A stretch of 64,000 bases of DNA from the NCBI RefSeq assembly GCF_026712245.1, contig NZ_JAPPUY010000001.1, forward strand, positions 248,001 to 312,000. The letters run 5' to 3'. The position numbers and the translations under genes are program-made. The notes under the pieces were generated by a model. It was not told where the DNA came from. It did no database searches and was given only the letters and a program-made list of their open reading frames with translations. The stretch is from Roseateles hydrophilus. GTDB lineage: Bacteria; Pseudomonadota; Gammaproteobacteria; Burkholderiales; Burkholderiaceae_C. Positions within the stretch are counted from its first letter, which is position 1; each line of letters opens with the position of its first letter. Shown one piece after another: positions 54,740-64,000 of the stretch.

Positions 54740-56224
54740 TCAGCGGTGCAGGTCACCCAGGCAGATGTACTTCACCTCGACATAGTCTTCCAGCCCCTGG
54801 CGCGCGCCCTCGCGGCCCAGGCCCGATTGCTTCACGCCGCCGAACGGCACCTCGGCCGTCGAGATCAGCCCGGTGTTCACGCCCACCATGCCGTACTCCA
54901 GCGCCTCGCTGACGCGGAAGATGCGGCCGATGTCGCGGCTGTAGAAGTAGCTGGCGAGGCCGAACTCGGTGGCGTTGGCCAGCGCGAGGGCGTCCGCCTC
55001 GGTCTGGAACTTGAACACCGGCGCGACCGGGCCGAAGGTCTCCTCGCGCGAGCACAGCATCTGCGGCGTCGCGTCGGCCAGCAGCGTGGGCTCGAAGAAG
55101 CTGCCACTTGCCGACTCGACCCGCTTGCCGCCGGCCAGCACCTTGGCACCCAGTGCGATGGCGTCGGCCACGTGCGTCTCGACCTTCTGCAGCGCGGCCT
55201 CGTCGATGAGCGGCCCGACATGGACGCCGGCTTCGAAGCCGTTGCCGGTCTTGAGCTGGGCCACGCGCGCGGCTAACTTCTCCAGGAAGCTGTCGTACAC
55301 GCCGGCCTGCACATAGAGGCGGTTGGCGCAGACGCAGGTCTGGCCGGCATTGCGGTACTTGCTGGCGATGGCGCCTTCCACGGCCGAGTCGAGGTCGGCG
55401 TCGTCGAACACGATGAAGGGTGCGTTGCCGCCCAGCTCCAGGCTGAGCTTCTTGATGGTCGGCGCGCACTGCGCCATCAGGATGCGGCCCACCTCGGTGC
55501 TGCCGGTGAACGACAGGTGGCGCACCACGTCGCTCTCGCACAGCAGCTTGCCCACCTCAATGGACTGCTGCGCGTCCGCCGTCAGCACGTTCAGCACGCC
55601 GGCCGGCATGCCGGCGCGCTGCGCCAGCTCGGCGGCGGCCAGCGCAGTCAGCGGTGTGGCCTCGGCGGGCTTGATGATGACGGTGCAGCCCGCGGCCAGC
55701 GCCGGTGCGACCTTGCGCGTGATCATCGCCAGCGGGAAGTTCCACGGGGTGATGGCCGCGCAGACGCCCACGGCCTGCTTGATGACAAGGTAGCGCTTGG
55801 TGGGGTCGGTGGTCGGGATGGTCTCGCCGTAGACGCGCTTGGCTTCTTCGGCGAACCAATCCAGGAAGCTGGCGCCGTAGACCACCTCCCCACGCGCTTC
55901 GGCCAGCGGCTTGCCCTGCTCGGCCGTCATCAGCCGGGCCAGGTCGTCGGCGTGCTTGACCAGCAGCTGCTGCCAGCGCACCAGCACCGCGGCGCGCTCC
56001 CGGGCGGGCTTGGCGCGCCACGCGGCCAGCGCGTTGGCCGCGGCGGCAATGGCCGTCTCGACCTCGGCGCGGCCCAGGTTGGGCACCTGCGCCAGCTCGC
56101 GGCCGGTGGCCGGGTCGGTCACGGCAAAGGTGTCGGTAGCGCTTACCCATTCGCCATTGATCAAGGCTTGCGTGCGCAGCAGGCCAGGGTTCTCCAGTGC
56201 GTCCAGAGGGGAATTCGCGTCCAT
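54740..56224 (-). CDS. gabD: NAD(P)-dependent succinate-semialdehyde dehydrogenase family
   Basis: A 494-residue cytosolic aldehyde dehydrogenase, most like GabD, which oxidises succinate semialdehyde to succinate. Visible motifs are ITPWNFPLAMITRKVAPALAAGCTVIIKPAE, the Rossmann FTGSTEVGRIL, the catalytic Glu in LELGGNAPFIVFDDAD, and the catalytic Cys in NAGQTCVCANRLYV. The ending VPFGGVKQSGLGREGARQGLEDYVEVKYICLG is GabD-like. The start MDANSPLDAL (56224) is preferred; an upstream in-frame Met would add 27 residues. Without gabT nearby the exact aldehyde is not certain (glutarate semialdehyde is possible). Confidence 0.87.
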   Translation of the reverse strand: MDANSPLDALENPGLLRTQALINGEWVSATDTFAVTDPATGRELAQVPNLGRAEVETAIAAAANALAAWRAKPARERAAVLVRWQQLLVKHADDLARLMTAEQGKPLAEARGEVVYGASFLDWFAEEAKRVYGETIPTTDPTKRYLVIKQAVGVCAAITPWNFPLAMITRKVAPALAAGCTVIIKPAEATPLTALAAAELAQRAGMPAGVLNVLTADAQQSIEVGKLLCESDVVRHLSFTGSTEVGRILMAQCAPTIKKLSLELGGNAPFIVFDDADLDSAVEGAIASKYRNAGQTCVCANRLYVQAGVYDSFLEKLAARVAQLKTGNGFEAGVHVGPLIDEAALQKVETHVADAIALGAKVLAGGKRVESASGSFFEPTLLADATPQMLCSREETFGPVAPVFKFQTEADALALANATEFGLASYFYSRDIGRIFRVSEALEYGMVGVNTGLISTAEVPFGGVKQSGLGREGARQGLEDYVEVKYICLGDLHR

Positions 56225-56283
56225 CGGGGCTTCTCCAGTCGATTTGGCGACCACTCTAACCGCGGCAGGCGAGGCCCCCTCTC

Positions 56284-56289
56284 TACAAT
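56284..56289 (+). promoter_or_regulatory. Possible -10 element upstream of alaS
   Basis: TACAAT lies 43 bases before the alaS start, in the 107-base gap divergent from the dehydrogenase. No strong -35 is apparent at 16-18 bases. Candidate only. Confidence 0.35.
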
Positions 56290-56331
56290 CAGCCCTCTTT
56301 GTCACCGCCCATTTCCACAGGAAGCCGCTGA

Positions 56332-58956
56332 ATGAAAGCCGCCGAGATCCGCCAGACCTTTCTGAAGTTCTTCGAGTCGAAAGGCCACCAGATCGTCGCC
56401 TCCAGCCCCGTGGTGCCTGGTGACGACCCGACGCTGCTGTTCACCAACGCGGGCATGAACCAGTTCAAGGACGTGTTCCTGGGCTTCGACAAGCGTGCCT
56501 ACACGCGCGCCACCACCAGCCAGAAGTGCATTCGCGCTGGCGGCAAGCACAACGACCTGGACAACGTCGGCTACACCGCGCGCCATCACACCTTCTTCGA
56601 GATGCTGGGCAACTTCAGCTTCGGCGACTACTTCAAGCACGACGCCATCTCCTACGCCTGGGAGCTGTTGACCGTCCACTTCAAGCTGCCGGCGGAGAAG
56701 CTCTGGGTCACCGTCTACGAGGAAGACGACGAGGCCTACGAGATCTGGAACAAGACCGTGGGCGTGCCCGCCGAGCGCATCGTGCGCATCGGCGACAACA
56801 AGGGCGCGCGCTACATGTCCGACAACTTCTGGATGATGGGCGATACGGGCCCCTGCGGCCCCTGCACCGAGATCTTTTACGACCACGGCCCCGATGTGGC
56901 CGGCGGCCCCCCGGGGTCGGCCGAGCAGGACGGCGACCGCTACATCGAGATCTGGAACAACGTCTTCATGCAGTTCAACCGGACTGAAGACGGCGTGATG
57001 CACAAGCTGCCCAAGCCCAGCGTGGACACCGGCATGGGCCTGGAGCGTCTGGCGGCCGTGCTGCAACATGTGCACAGCAACTACGAGATCGACACCTTCG
57101 TGAACCTGCTGGCCGCGGCCAAGAAGGCCGTCGACGAAGCCGGCGGCGGTGACTGCGATGCCATCAGCCCGTCGCTGAAGGTCATTGCCGACCACATCCG
57201 TGCCTGCTCGTTCACGGTGGTGGACGGCGTCATTCCCGGCAACGCCGGCCGCGGCTACGTGCTGCGCCGCATTGCGCGCCGCGCCATCCGCCACGGCTAC
57301 AAGCTCGGCGCGCGTACGCCCTTCTTCCACAAGCTGGTGCATGCGCTGGCCGCGGAGATGGGCGACGCCTACCCCGAGCTGCGCCAGGCCGAGAAGCGCG
57401 TGACCGACGTGCTGAAGCAGGAGGAGGAGCGCTTCTTCCAGACCATCGCCACCGGCATGGAAATCCTGGAAGGCGCGCTGGCCCAGGGCGGCAACGTGGA
57501 CGGCGACACCGCCTTCAAGCTGCACGACACCTATGGCTTCCCGGTCGACCTGACCGCCGACGTCTGCCGCGAGCGCGGCGTGACGGTGGACGAGGCCCGC
57601 TTCCACGAACTGCTGGAAGAGCAGAAGAACCGCGCCCGCGCTGCCGGCAAGTTCAAGATGGCGCAAGGCCTGGCCTACAGCGGCGCAGCCACCACCTTCC
57701 ACGGCTATGAGCACCTGGTCTGCGAGACGAGCAAGGTCACGGCCATCTACATCGATGGCGCCCAGGTGAACGAGGCCCAGGCCGGTGACGACGCCGTCAT
57801 CGTGCTCGACCACACCCCGTTCTACGCCGAAAGCGGCGGCCAGGTGGGCGATGCGGGCGAACTGCGCAACGGCACGACCCGTGTGGTGGTGGCCGACACG
57901 CTGAAGATCCAGGCCGACGTGTTCGGCCACCACGGCCAGGTCGTCGAAGGCACGGTCAAGGTGGGCGACACCTTCACCGCCAAGGTCGACGCCGAGCGCC
58001 GCGCCAAGACCGTGCGCAACCACAGCGCCACCCATCTGATGCACAAGGCCCTGCGCGAGGTGCTGGGCGCGCACGTGCAGCAGAAGGGCTCGCTGGTCAA
58101 CGCCGAGCGCACCCGCTTCGACTTCGCCCACAACGCGCCGATGACGGCCGAGGAGATCCGCGAGGTCGAGGCGCTGGTGAATGCCGAGATCCTGGCCAAC
58201 GCCGGTGCCACCGCGCAGGTCATGGCGCTGGAGGACGCGCAGAAGTCGGGCGCGATGATGCTGTTCGGCGAGAAGTACGGCGAGACCGTGCGCGTGCTCT
58301 CCATCGGCTCGTCCAAGGAGCTCTGTGGCGGCACGCACGTGAAGGCGACCGGTGACATCGGCTTGTTCAAGATCGTGGCCGAGTCGGGCGTGGCCGCCGG
58401 CATTCGCCGCGTCGAGGCCGTCACCGGCGAGAACGCGCTGACCTATCTGCAGATGCTCGAGACCACGGTGCAGGGCGCCGCCATGACGCTCAAGACCACG
58501 CCGCACGAGCTGGGTTCGCGCCTGCATGCGGTGCTGGAGCAGGTGCGCCAGCTGGAGAAGGAGCTGACCGCCGCCAAGAGCAAGCTGGCCTCCGCCCAGG
58601 GCGACGAACTGCTGGCTCAGGCGGTGGACGTCAACGGCCTGAAGGTGCTGGCCGCCAAGCTCGAAGGCGCCGACGCCAAGACGCTGCGCGAGACCATGGA
58701 CAAGCTCAAGGACAAGCTCAAGACGGCCGCCATCGTGCTGGCGGCGGTCGATGGCGACAAGGTGCAGATCGCAGCGGGCGTGACGGCTGACAGCATCGGC
58801 AAGGTCAAGGCCGGCGAGCTGGTCAACTTCGTCGCCCAGCAGGTGGGTGGCAAGGGCGGCGGCAAGCCCGATCTGGCCATGGCCGGTGGCACGCAACCGG
58901 CCGGCGTGCCGGCGGCGCTGCAGAGCGTGGCGGCCTGGGTGTCCGAGCGCGTCTGA
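56332..58956 (+). CDS. alaS: Alanyl-tRNA synthetase
   Basis: An 874-residue class II synthetase attaching alanine to tRNA-Ala. The aminoacylation domain has [35 protein letters not shown] and [11 protein letters not shown]. The editing domain carries the zinc/catalytic residues in [18 protein letters not shown] and [14 protein letters not shown]. The C-terminal DHHA1-type domain ends [15 protein letters not shown]. Full family length with all domains in order. It is convergent with the MCP gene. Confidence 0.98.
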   Translation: MKAAEIRQTFLKFFESKGHQIVASSPVVPGDDPTLLFTNAGMNQFKDVFLGFDKRAYTRATTSQKCIRAGGKHNDLDNVGYTARHHTFFEMLGNFSFGDYFKHDAISYAWELLTVHFKLPAEKLWVTVYEEDDEAYEIWNKTVGVPAERIVRIGDNKGARYMSDNFWMMGDTGPCGPCTEIFYDHGPDVAGGPPGSAEQDGDRYIEIWNNVFMQFNRTEDGVMHKLPKPSVDTGMGLERLAAVLQHVHSNYEIDTFVNLLAAAKKAVDEAGGGDCDAISPSLKVIADHIRACSFTVVDGVIPGNAGRGYVLRRIARRAIRHGYKLGARTPFFHKLVHALAAEMGDAYPELRQAEKRVTDVLKQEEERFFQTIATGMEILEGALAQGGNVDGDTAFKLHDTYGFPVDLTADVCRERGVTVDEARFHELLEEQKNRARAAGKFKMAQGLAYSGAATTFHGYEHLVCETSKVTAIYIDGAQVNEAQAGDDAVIVLDHTPFYAESGGQVGDAGELRNGTTRVVVADTLKIQADVFGHHGQVVEGTVKVGDTFTAKVDAERRAKTVRNHSATHLMHKALREVLGAHVQQKGSLVNAERTRFDFAHNAPMTAEEIREVEALVNAEILANAGATAQVMALEDAQKSGAMMLFGEKYGETVRVLSIGSSKELCGGTHVKATGDIGLFKIVAESGVAAGIRRVEAVTGENALTYLQMLETTVQGAAMTLKTTPHELGSRLHAVLEQVRQLEKELTAAKSKLASAQGDELLAQAVDVNGLKVLAAKLEGADAKTLRETMDKLKDKLKTAAIVLAAVDGDKVQIAAGVTADSIGKVKAGELVNFVAQQVGGKGGGKPDLAMAGGTQPAGVPAALQSVAAWVSERV

Positions 58957-58984
58957 CGCGCAGCCCGCCCTCAGGCGGGCACTG

Positions 58985-59023
58985 CTGCAAAAAACAAGGC
59001 CCGCCCATGGCGGGCCTTGTCGT
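58985..59023 (-). terminator. Terminator for the leftward MCP gene
   Basis: ACAAGGCCCGCC (58994-59005) pairs with GGCGGGCCTTGT (59009-59020) over a three-base loop. The A-run at 58989-58994 becomes a U-run on the minus strand, so it fits the MCP transcript. A weaker GCCCGCC-CTCA-GGCGGGC hairpin at 58963-58980 sits after alaS without a U-run. Confidence 0.85.
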
Positions 59024-59031
59024 TGGTGGGA

Positions 59032-61164
59032 TCAGAACGTTTCCCAGTCGCCGTTGTCGGCGGCGGGCGCTGTTGGCGCCGCTGGTGCTGGTGGCGCAGG
59101 CCGCGCTTGCGTCACAGCGGCGGGCCTTGCTGGCGCGGGGCGGGCGGCCGGTGACTTGGCGGCGCGGCTTGCTGCGGGCGAAGGGGCAGGGGGGCGCACG
59201 ACCGGCGCGGGCGGGGCGCGCCGCGCGGTGATCGGCTGGGATTCATGCCCGCTCACGCGGAACACCGACACGGCCTCGATCAGGCGCTGGGCCTGCTCCT
59301 TGAGGCTTTCGGCGGCAGCAGCCGACTCTTCCACGAGCGCGGCGTTCTGTTGCGTCATCTGGTCCAGCTGCACGACGGAGGTGTTGACCGTGGCAATGCC
59401 ATCGCTTTGCTCGGTGGCCGCGGAGCTGATTTCGCCAATGATGTCCTGCACCCGCTGCACGCTGGCGACGATTTCGCCCATGGTGCTGCCCGCAGCCTCG
59501 ACCAACCGGCTGCCGTTCTCGACCCGCTCGACGCTGTTGCCGATCAGTGTCTTGATCTCCTTGGCCGCCTCGGCGCTGCGGCCGGCCAACAGGCGCACCT
59601 CACCGGCGACCACGGCGAATCCACGGCCTTGCTCGCCCGCGCGGGCCGCCTCGACCGCAGCATTCAGCGCGAGGATGTTGGTCTGGAAGGCGATGCCGTC
59701 GATGGTGCTGATGATGTCCGCGATGCGCTTGCTGGCCGTGTTGATCTCGTCCATGGTCGTCACGACCTGGCTCACCACGTCGCCGCCCCGTGTGGCGGCC
59801 GATGCGGCTGATTGCACCAACTGGTTGGCCGTGCGTGCGGACTCGGCCGTCTGGCGGACCGTGCCCGTGAGCTGGTTCATCGACGATGCAGCGTTCTGCA
59901 GGTTGCTTGCCGTTTGCTCGGTGCGCTGACTCAGGTCGAGGTTGCCACTGGCGATTTCGGTGCTGGCCGTGCCGATGCTGTCGACGGAATGACGCACGGT
60001 GCCGATGGTGTTGGCGAGTTGCTGGCGCATGCGCTCGGCGTCCTGGATCAGCACGCCGATTTCGTCGTTGCGTGTCGTGGAGACCGGTTGGCTCAGGTCG
60101 CCGTCAGCGATGGCGCCGACGGCCCGTTGCAACAACGCCAGCGGCTGCGCCACCCAGCGACGCATCAGCCACAACAGACCCAGCCCCAGACCGAAAGCGG
60201 TCAAGGCCAGTGCACCCCAGAAGAACCAGAGCGTGGCGCGTCCTGCCGCCCGGGCTTCGCTGCGTGCGACCTGGGAGACGACCCAATAGCCGGTCTTGTC
60301 ACTCCTGCGCGCCACCGCGAAGTTGTCGCTGCGGCCGTTGCCCAGCACATCGGGAGCGTCGTCGAGGATGACCGCGCTTTCCTTCTGCTCTGCGAGCCTC
60401 TGCGCCAGACCCGGCGCAACCTCCGCCAGCAGCTTGCCCTTGGCGCTGGGGTGGCTGGCCAGCGTCGCCTTGGCGGGGTCCTTGGGCATGTTGACGATGT
60501 AGGTGCCGCCATGCTCGAAGAAGCGGGCGCTGAGCGCCATGCGGTCCATGGCCGCCTCGAACGCACCGAGGTCGTAGCCGATGAACAGGATGCCGACCAG
60601 CTTGCCGGCGTCGTTCTTGATGGGCTCGTAGTGCGTCATGTAGGCGCGCCCGAAGAGCACCGCGCGGCCCGTGTAGGGCTTGCCGGCCGTGATGGCCGCA
60701 TAGGCCTTGCTCTGCCGGTCGAGCATCGTGCCCATCGCGCGCTCGCCCTTTTCGTTCTTCAGCGACGTGGTGATGCGCTCAAAGTCAGCGCCCTTGGCGG
60801 CGAATACCGTCGCCACGCCGCCGCTCGCCGCGGCGAACTTGTCGACCTGGGTGAAGTTGCCGTTGAGTTTCGGGCCCCAGTCGCGCAGGTCTCCGGTGGA
60901 CTCGTCAAGCGTAAAGCTCGGGCCGAACTCCTGGCGGAACGACCCGAAGCTGCGCTGCGTCTGTTTGGCGGCCACGTCGTCCATGGCCTCCATGGCGTCG
61001 ACCAGCGAGGCGGCTTTGTCGCCCACCCAGGTGTGTACCTGCTCGTCCGAGGCGCGGCGCAGCATGGCGCCCACGATCAGGCTGACGATGAGCAGCACGA
61101 TAGCCACGGCGGTAGCGCCCGAGATGGACACCTGCCGGGCGACAGAGCGCACGGGTTGACTCAT
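59032..61164 (-). CDS. Methyl-accepting chemotaxis protein with Cache sensor
   Basis: A 710-residue chemoreceptor. Membrane helix 1 (about 15-37) is followed by a long periplasmic Cache_3/Cache_2-type domain with KPYTGRAVLFGRAYMTHYEPIKNDAGKLVGILFIGYDLG. Membrane helix 2 is near 315-340, then a HAMP (AIADGDLSQPV). The signalling tip is [30 protein letters not shown] Pro/Ala-rich tail ends in GDWETF, closely matching the NWETF pentapeptide that docks CheR and CheB. The start ATG at 61164 has AGGAG six bases upstream; a TTG two codons earlier is less likely. Third gene of cheA-cheW-MCP. Confidence 0.94.
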   Translation of the reverse strand: MSQPVRSVARQVSISGATAVAIVLLIVSLIVGAMLRRASDEQVHTWVGDKAASLVDAMEAMDDVAAKQTQRSFGSFRQEFGPSFTLDESTGDLRDWGPKLNGNFTQVDKFAAASGGVATVFAAKGADFERITTSLKNEKGERAMGTMLDRQSKAYAAITAGKPYTGRAVLFGRAYMTHYEPIKNDAGKLVGILFIGYDLGAFEAAMDRMALSARFFEHGGTYIVNMPKDPAKATLASHPSAKGKLLAEVAPGLAQRLAEQKESAVILDDAPDVLGNGRSDNFAVARRSDKTGYWVVSQVARSEARAAGRATLWFFWGALALTAFGLGLGLLWLMRRWVAQPLALLQRAVGAIADGDLSQPVSTTRNDEIGVLIQDAERMRQQLANTIGTVRHSVDSIGTASTEIASGNLDLSQRTEQTASNLQNAASSMNQLTGTVRQTAESARTANQLVQSAASAATRGGDVVSQVVTTMDEINTASKRIADIISTIDGIAFQTNILALNAAVEAARAGEQGRGFAVVAGEVRLLAGRSAEAAKEIKTLIGNSVERVENGSRLVEAAGSTMGEIVASVQRVQDIIGEISSAATEQSDGIATVNTSVVQLDQMTQQNAALVEESAAAAESLKEQAQRLIEAVSVFRVSGHESQPITARRAPPAPVVRPPAPSPAASRAAKSPAARPAPARPAAVTQARPAPPAPAAPTAPAADNGDWETF

Positions 61165-61258
61165 GAGCAACTCCTGGCCGACGTTGACATGAATTGCCTC
61201 CGCCGCTCATGCGTGCATGGCGGCGTTGTGACTGCGGGCGAGGCGAGCCCGGCGGGCG

Positions 61259-61786
61259 TCAGGCCGCGATGGCCGCGTCCATCAGGCCCATGTCGGCACT
61301 GCTCATCAGGCCTTCGATGTCCATCAGGATCAGCATGCGCTCGCCGACGGCGCCGATGCCGGTGATGAAGCTGGTGTCCACCGAGGCGGCGTTCAGCTCC
61401 GGCGCGGGGCGGATCGCGTCACGGTTCAGTTCCAGCACATCCGACACCGAGTCCACCACGGCACCGACGACGCGGTTCTTCACGTTCAGCACGATGACGA
61501 CCGTGAAGCTGTTGTACTCGGCACTGGGGCAGCCGAGCTTCAGGCGCAGGTCAACGATGGGGACGATGACCCCGCGCAGGTTGACGACGCCCTTGATGAA
61601 ATCCGGGGCGTTGGCGATGCGGGTGGGTTGCTCGTACGAACGGATCTCCTGCACCTTCAGGATGTCGATCCCGTACTCCTCCGACCCGAGGCGGAAGGTC
61701 AGGTACTCACCACTCTTGGGGCCAACGGACTTTGCGGTGACGGCGCCTTGCTGGCGCAGGGCGGGGACGTTGCTGACGGCTTCCAT
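61259..61786 (-). CDS. cheW: Chemotaxis coupling protein CheW
   Basis: A 175-residue CheW that joins CheA to receptors. Motifs: [68 protein letters not shown]. It lies 29 bases downstream of cheA and upstream of an MCP on the same strand, the standard order in flagellar chemotaxis clusters. It is a close paralogue of the CheW at 39952-40455, sharing even the FITG.G..GERMLIL.DIE tail. Confidence 0.95.
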   Translation of the reverse strand: MEAVSNVPALRQQGAVTAKSVGPKSGEYLTFRLGSEEYGIDILKVQEIRSYEQPTRIANAPDFIKGVVNLRGVIVPIVDLRLKLGCPSAEYNSFTVVIVLNVKNRVVGAVVDSVSDVLELNRDAIRPAPELNAASVDTSFITGIGAVGERMLILMDIEGLMSSADMGLMDAAIAA

Positions 61787-61815
61787 GTGGACCTCTCTTT
61801 GTGCTGGGGTTGTTA

Positions 61816-63963
61816 TCAGTGGCGCGAGCGGCGCACCAGGCTGCCGACGTCCAAAATCAGGGCCACGCGGCCGTCACCCATGATGGTGGCGCCGGACACG
61901 TCGTTGACCTTGCGGTAGTTGGCTTCCAGGTTCTTCACGACCACCTGCTGCTGGCCGAGCAATTCGTCCACCAGGAGCGCGACGCGGCCGCCTTCGGCTT
62001 CCACGACGACCATGATGGAGCTGACATGCTCGAAGTCGAAGCGCGGCACATCGAAAACCTTCTCCAGTTCGATGACGGGCATGTACTCGTCACGCACCTC
62101 GACGACGCGGCCGGAGCCGGCGACGGTCTTGATGGTGTCGGACTGCACCTGGAAGGACTCGACCACGCTGCTCAGCGGCAGGATGTAGCACTCATCGCCC
62201 ACGCCAACGCTCATGCCGTCCATGATGGCGAGTGTGAGCGGCAGGCGCACAGACACCTTCATGCCGTAGCCCTCGGCGGAGTCGATCTCGACCGTGCCGC
62301 CCAGCGACGTGATGTTCTTCTTGACCACGTCCATGCCCACGCCGCGGCCGGACACGTCGGTCACCTGTTCGGCCGTCGAGAAGCCCGGCGCGAAGATGAG
62401 GTTCCAGCATTCGGCGTCGGTCATGGTGTCCGGCGCGTCGATGCCCTTCTCGCGGGCCTTCTTGATGAGCTTCTCGCGGTTCAGGCCGCGGCCGTCGTCG
62501 CGCACCTCGATGACGATGCTGCCGCCCTGGTGAGAGGCCACGAGCGTGATCGTGCCCTGGTCGGGCTTGCCTTTGGCCAGGCGGTCGGCGGGCATCTCGA
62601 TGCCGTGATCGCAGCTGTTGCGCACCAGGTGGGTCAGCGGGTCGGTGATTTTTTCGACCAGGCTCTTGTCCAGCTCGGTGGCTTCGCCCTGCGTGACCAG
62701 CTCGACCTTCTTGCCCAACTTGGCGGCCAGGTCGCGCAGCATGCGAGGGAAGCGGTTGAACACCGTCGACATCGGAATCATCCGGATCGACATGACCGAT
62801 TCCTGCAGGTCGCGCGTGTTGCGCTCCAGGTCGGCAAGACCGGACGTCAGCTGTTGATACAGCGCGGGGTCGAGCTCGCGGCTGTTCTGGGCCAGCATGG
62901 CTTGCGTGATGACGAGCTCGCCCACCAGGTTGATGAGCTGGTCGACCTTCTCGATGGACACGCGCAGCGTGGTCTGGTCCATGCCGCCAGCGGCCGGCTT
63001 GGCCTCGGTCTTGGCAGGGGTTGCGGCCGGCCGTGCAGGCACGATGGCGGCCGTGGCCACGGGTGCGGCGGCGGGCGCCTCCGGTGCAGCGCCCGAGGGC
63101 ACGCCGGGCGCGTCGTCGAAGAAGCCATAGCCGGGGTCCGTTGCCGGGGCCTCGGCCGGCGGTGCGCCGGGTGCGCCCTCGTAGAAGCCGAAGCCCGGGC
63201 CCAGCGGGGTCAGCTTGACCTGTTCGCGGGCGACATGGAAGGTGAACAGATCCAGCAGGTCGTTGTCGGTGGAACTGGTCAGCACCTTGAAGCGACGCAT
63301 GCCGTCAGAGCTCTGGCCGGCGTCCAGCGGCTCAATGGTGCCGAGGTCAGTGATTTCCTTGAAGAGCTCGACGAGGTTGTCGGCGACGCTGGGGTCGGCC
63401 AGCGGCCCGACCTGCAGTTCCAGCAGGCGCGTTCCCGCCTGCGCAGCGACTGTCGGTGCCGGCGCGGCGGCTTGCACGGGAGCCGGTGCAGGAGCCGGCG
63501 CCGGTGCGGCCGCTTTGGGCGCAGCCGCTGCGGGCGCGGCGCCACCTTCGACAAAGGCCTTGATGTTGGCCAGCAGGTCGGTCGTGTCCACCGGATCGGC
63601 GCCGGAGCCCTGGTGGCGGCCCAACTGCGCGCGCAGCGCGTCGCCGGACTGCAGCAGCACGTCCACCATGGCAGCGTTGGGCTGCAGTTCGTGGCGGCGC
63701 AGCTTGTCCAGCAGCGTTTCCATCTGGTGCGTCAGTTCGGCCACATCGCTGAAGCCGAACGTCGCCGCGCCGCCCTTGATGGAGTGCGCGCAGCGGAAGA
63801 TGGCGTTCAGCTCTTCATCGTCGGCGGCCTCGACATTCACGTTGAGCAGCAACTGCTCCATGTTGTCGAGGTTCTCACCGGCTTCCTCGAAGAAGACCTG
63901 GTAGAACTGGCTGAGATCGATGCCAGCGCTGATGCTGGCGCCTTCGGTGGTCATGTCACCCAT
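61816..63963 (-). CDS. cheA: Chemotaxis histidine kinase CheA
   Basis: A 715-residue kinase. The P1 Hpt domain has the phosphorylated H60 ([14 protein letters not shown]). P2/linker regions are Ala/Pro-rich. P3 dimerisation is about 335-400. The P4 ATPase has [22 protein letters not shown] and [12 protein letters not shown], and the P5 CheW-like domain ends the protein. The ATG at 63963 has GGGGAG eight bases before it; Met4 is an alternative. Upstream, a TGA at 63989-63991 on this strand may end a further gene beyond the window, perhaps cheY, which cannot be checked. Confidence 0.96.
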   Translation of the reverse strand: MGDMTTEGASISAGIDLSQFYQVFFEEAGENLDNMEQLLLNVNVEAADDEELNAIFRCAHSIKGGAATFGFSDVAELTHQMETLLDKLRRHELQPNAAMVDVLLQSGDALRAQLGRHQGSGADPVDTTDLLANIKAFVEGGAAPAAAAPKAAAPAPAPAPAPVQAAAPAPTVAAQAGTRLLELQVGPLADPSVADNLVELFKEITDLGTIEPLDAGQSSDGMRRFKVLTSSTDNDLLDLFTFHVAREQVKLTPLGPGFGFYEGAPGAPPAEAPATDPGYGFFDDAPGVPSGAAPEAPAAAPVATAAIVPARPAATPAKTEAKPAAGGMDQTTLRVSIEKVDQLINLVGELVITQAMLAQNSRELDPALYQQLTSGLADLERNTRDLQESVMSIRMIPMSTVFNRFPRMLRDLAAKLGKKVELVTQGEATELDKSLVEKITDPLTHLVRNSCDHGIEMPADRLAKGKPDQGTITLVASHQGGSIVIEVRDDGRGLNREKLIKKAREKGIDAPDTMTDAECWNLIFAPGFSTAEQVTDVSGRGVGMDVVKKNITSLGGTVEIDSAEGYGMKVSVRLPLTLAIMDGMSVGVGDECYILPLSSVVESFQVQSDTIKTVAGSGRVVEVRDEYMPVIELEKVFDVPRFDFEHVSSIMVVVEAEGGRVALLVDELLGQQQVVVKNLEANYRKVNDVSGATIMGDGRVALILDVGSLVRRSRH

Positions 63964-64000
63964 GGCTGGTGCTCCCCTGGAACCGGAATCAGCGGATGAC

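Noticed and set aside
63989-64000. End of a further leftward gene (possibly cheY) at the right edge
   Set aside because: Only a stop codon and three codons are visible. Mentioned under cheA but not listed as a feature.
1-64000. CRISPR arrays, insertion sequences, prophage or integrative elements
   Set aside because: No regularly spaced repeats, transposase or integrase motifs were found. The only tRNA gene shows no attachment-site duplication.

Overview
The window is a stretch of high-GC bacterial chromosome with dense, ordinary coding. Gene content and order point to a betaproteobacterium of the Burkholderiales, probably a Roseateles/Mitsuaria/Rubrivivax-type organism. The pointers are rubredoxin next to pilGHIJ-chpA, the ctaC-ctaD-ctaG-DUF2970-ctaE-SURF1-ctaA-ctaB-SCO order, DUF2909 and DUF4254 proteins, pyrB followed by a pyrC-like gene, and a CIRCE site in front of rpoH. 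The placement is inference from content, not from a search. No transposase, integrase, prophage gene or CRISPR array was seen.

Layout. 1-1.3 kb: hemL (cut by the window edge) and thiD, leftward. 1.4-12.4 kb: rubredoxin, then the type IV pilus Chp chemosensory operon pilG-pilH-pilI-pilJ-chpA, ending in a diguanylate cyclase. 12.4-18.5 kb: photolyase, then yqgE-ruvX-pyrR-pyrB-pyrC'-plsC. 18.4-21.6 kb: hydroxypyruvate isomerase, a DUF4254 protein, a GT9 glycosyltransferase and gpmA. 21.7-25.0 kb: porin-like protein, small PstS-like protein and a methyl-accepting chemotaxis protein. 25.0-29.6 kb: rhodanese, grxC, secB, gpsA, trmL, comF and a BioC-like methyltransferase. 29.8-38.8 kb: aa3-type cytochrome c oxidase and its copper and heme assembly factors. 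38.9-40.5 kb: rpoH and a cheW. 40.5-50 kb: a MASE1/CHASE hybrid kinase, an FtsX-like permease, tRNA-Gly(CCC), and a hybrid kinase overlapping a REC-GGDEF protein. 50-56.2 kb: 5'-nucleotidase lipoprotein, TonB-dependent receptor and succinate-semialdehyde-type dehydrogenase. 56.3-64 kb: alaS, then the leftward chemotaxis cluster cheA-cheW-MCP.

How it fits together. The window is rich in signal transduction. It has two CheA-type systems (ChpA for pili, CheA probably for flagella), three chemoreceptors, three CheW-type couplers (including PilI), two large hybrid kinases and two GGEEF cyclases with intact-looking inhibitory sites. The respiratory block carries oxidase subunits I-III and most of the assembly factors expected for them: Cox11, SURF1, heme A synthase, heme O synthase and SCO. 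It also holds a second SCO-fold protein with the CxxxC plus His copper-ligand pattern.

Nothing here looks like a wholly unknown system. The points most worth a second look are the exact CIRCE palindrome before rpoH, the dihydroorotase homologue that has lost its metal ligands, the translationally coupled hybrid kinase/cyclase pair, the permease-kinase-CheW operon, the porin/PstS-like/MCP trio, the SCO-like protein, and the inverted repeat between pyrR and pyrB.
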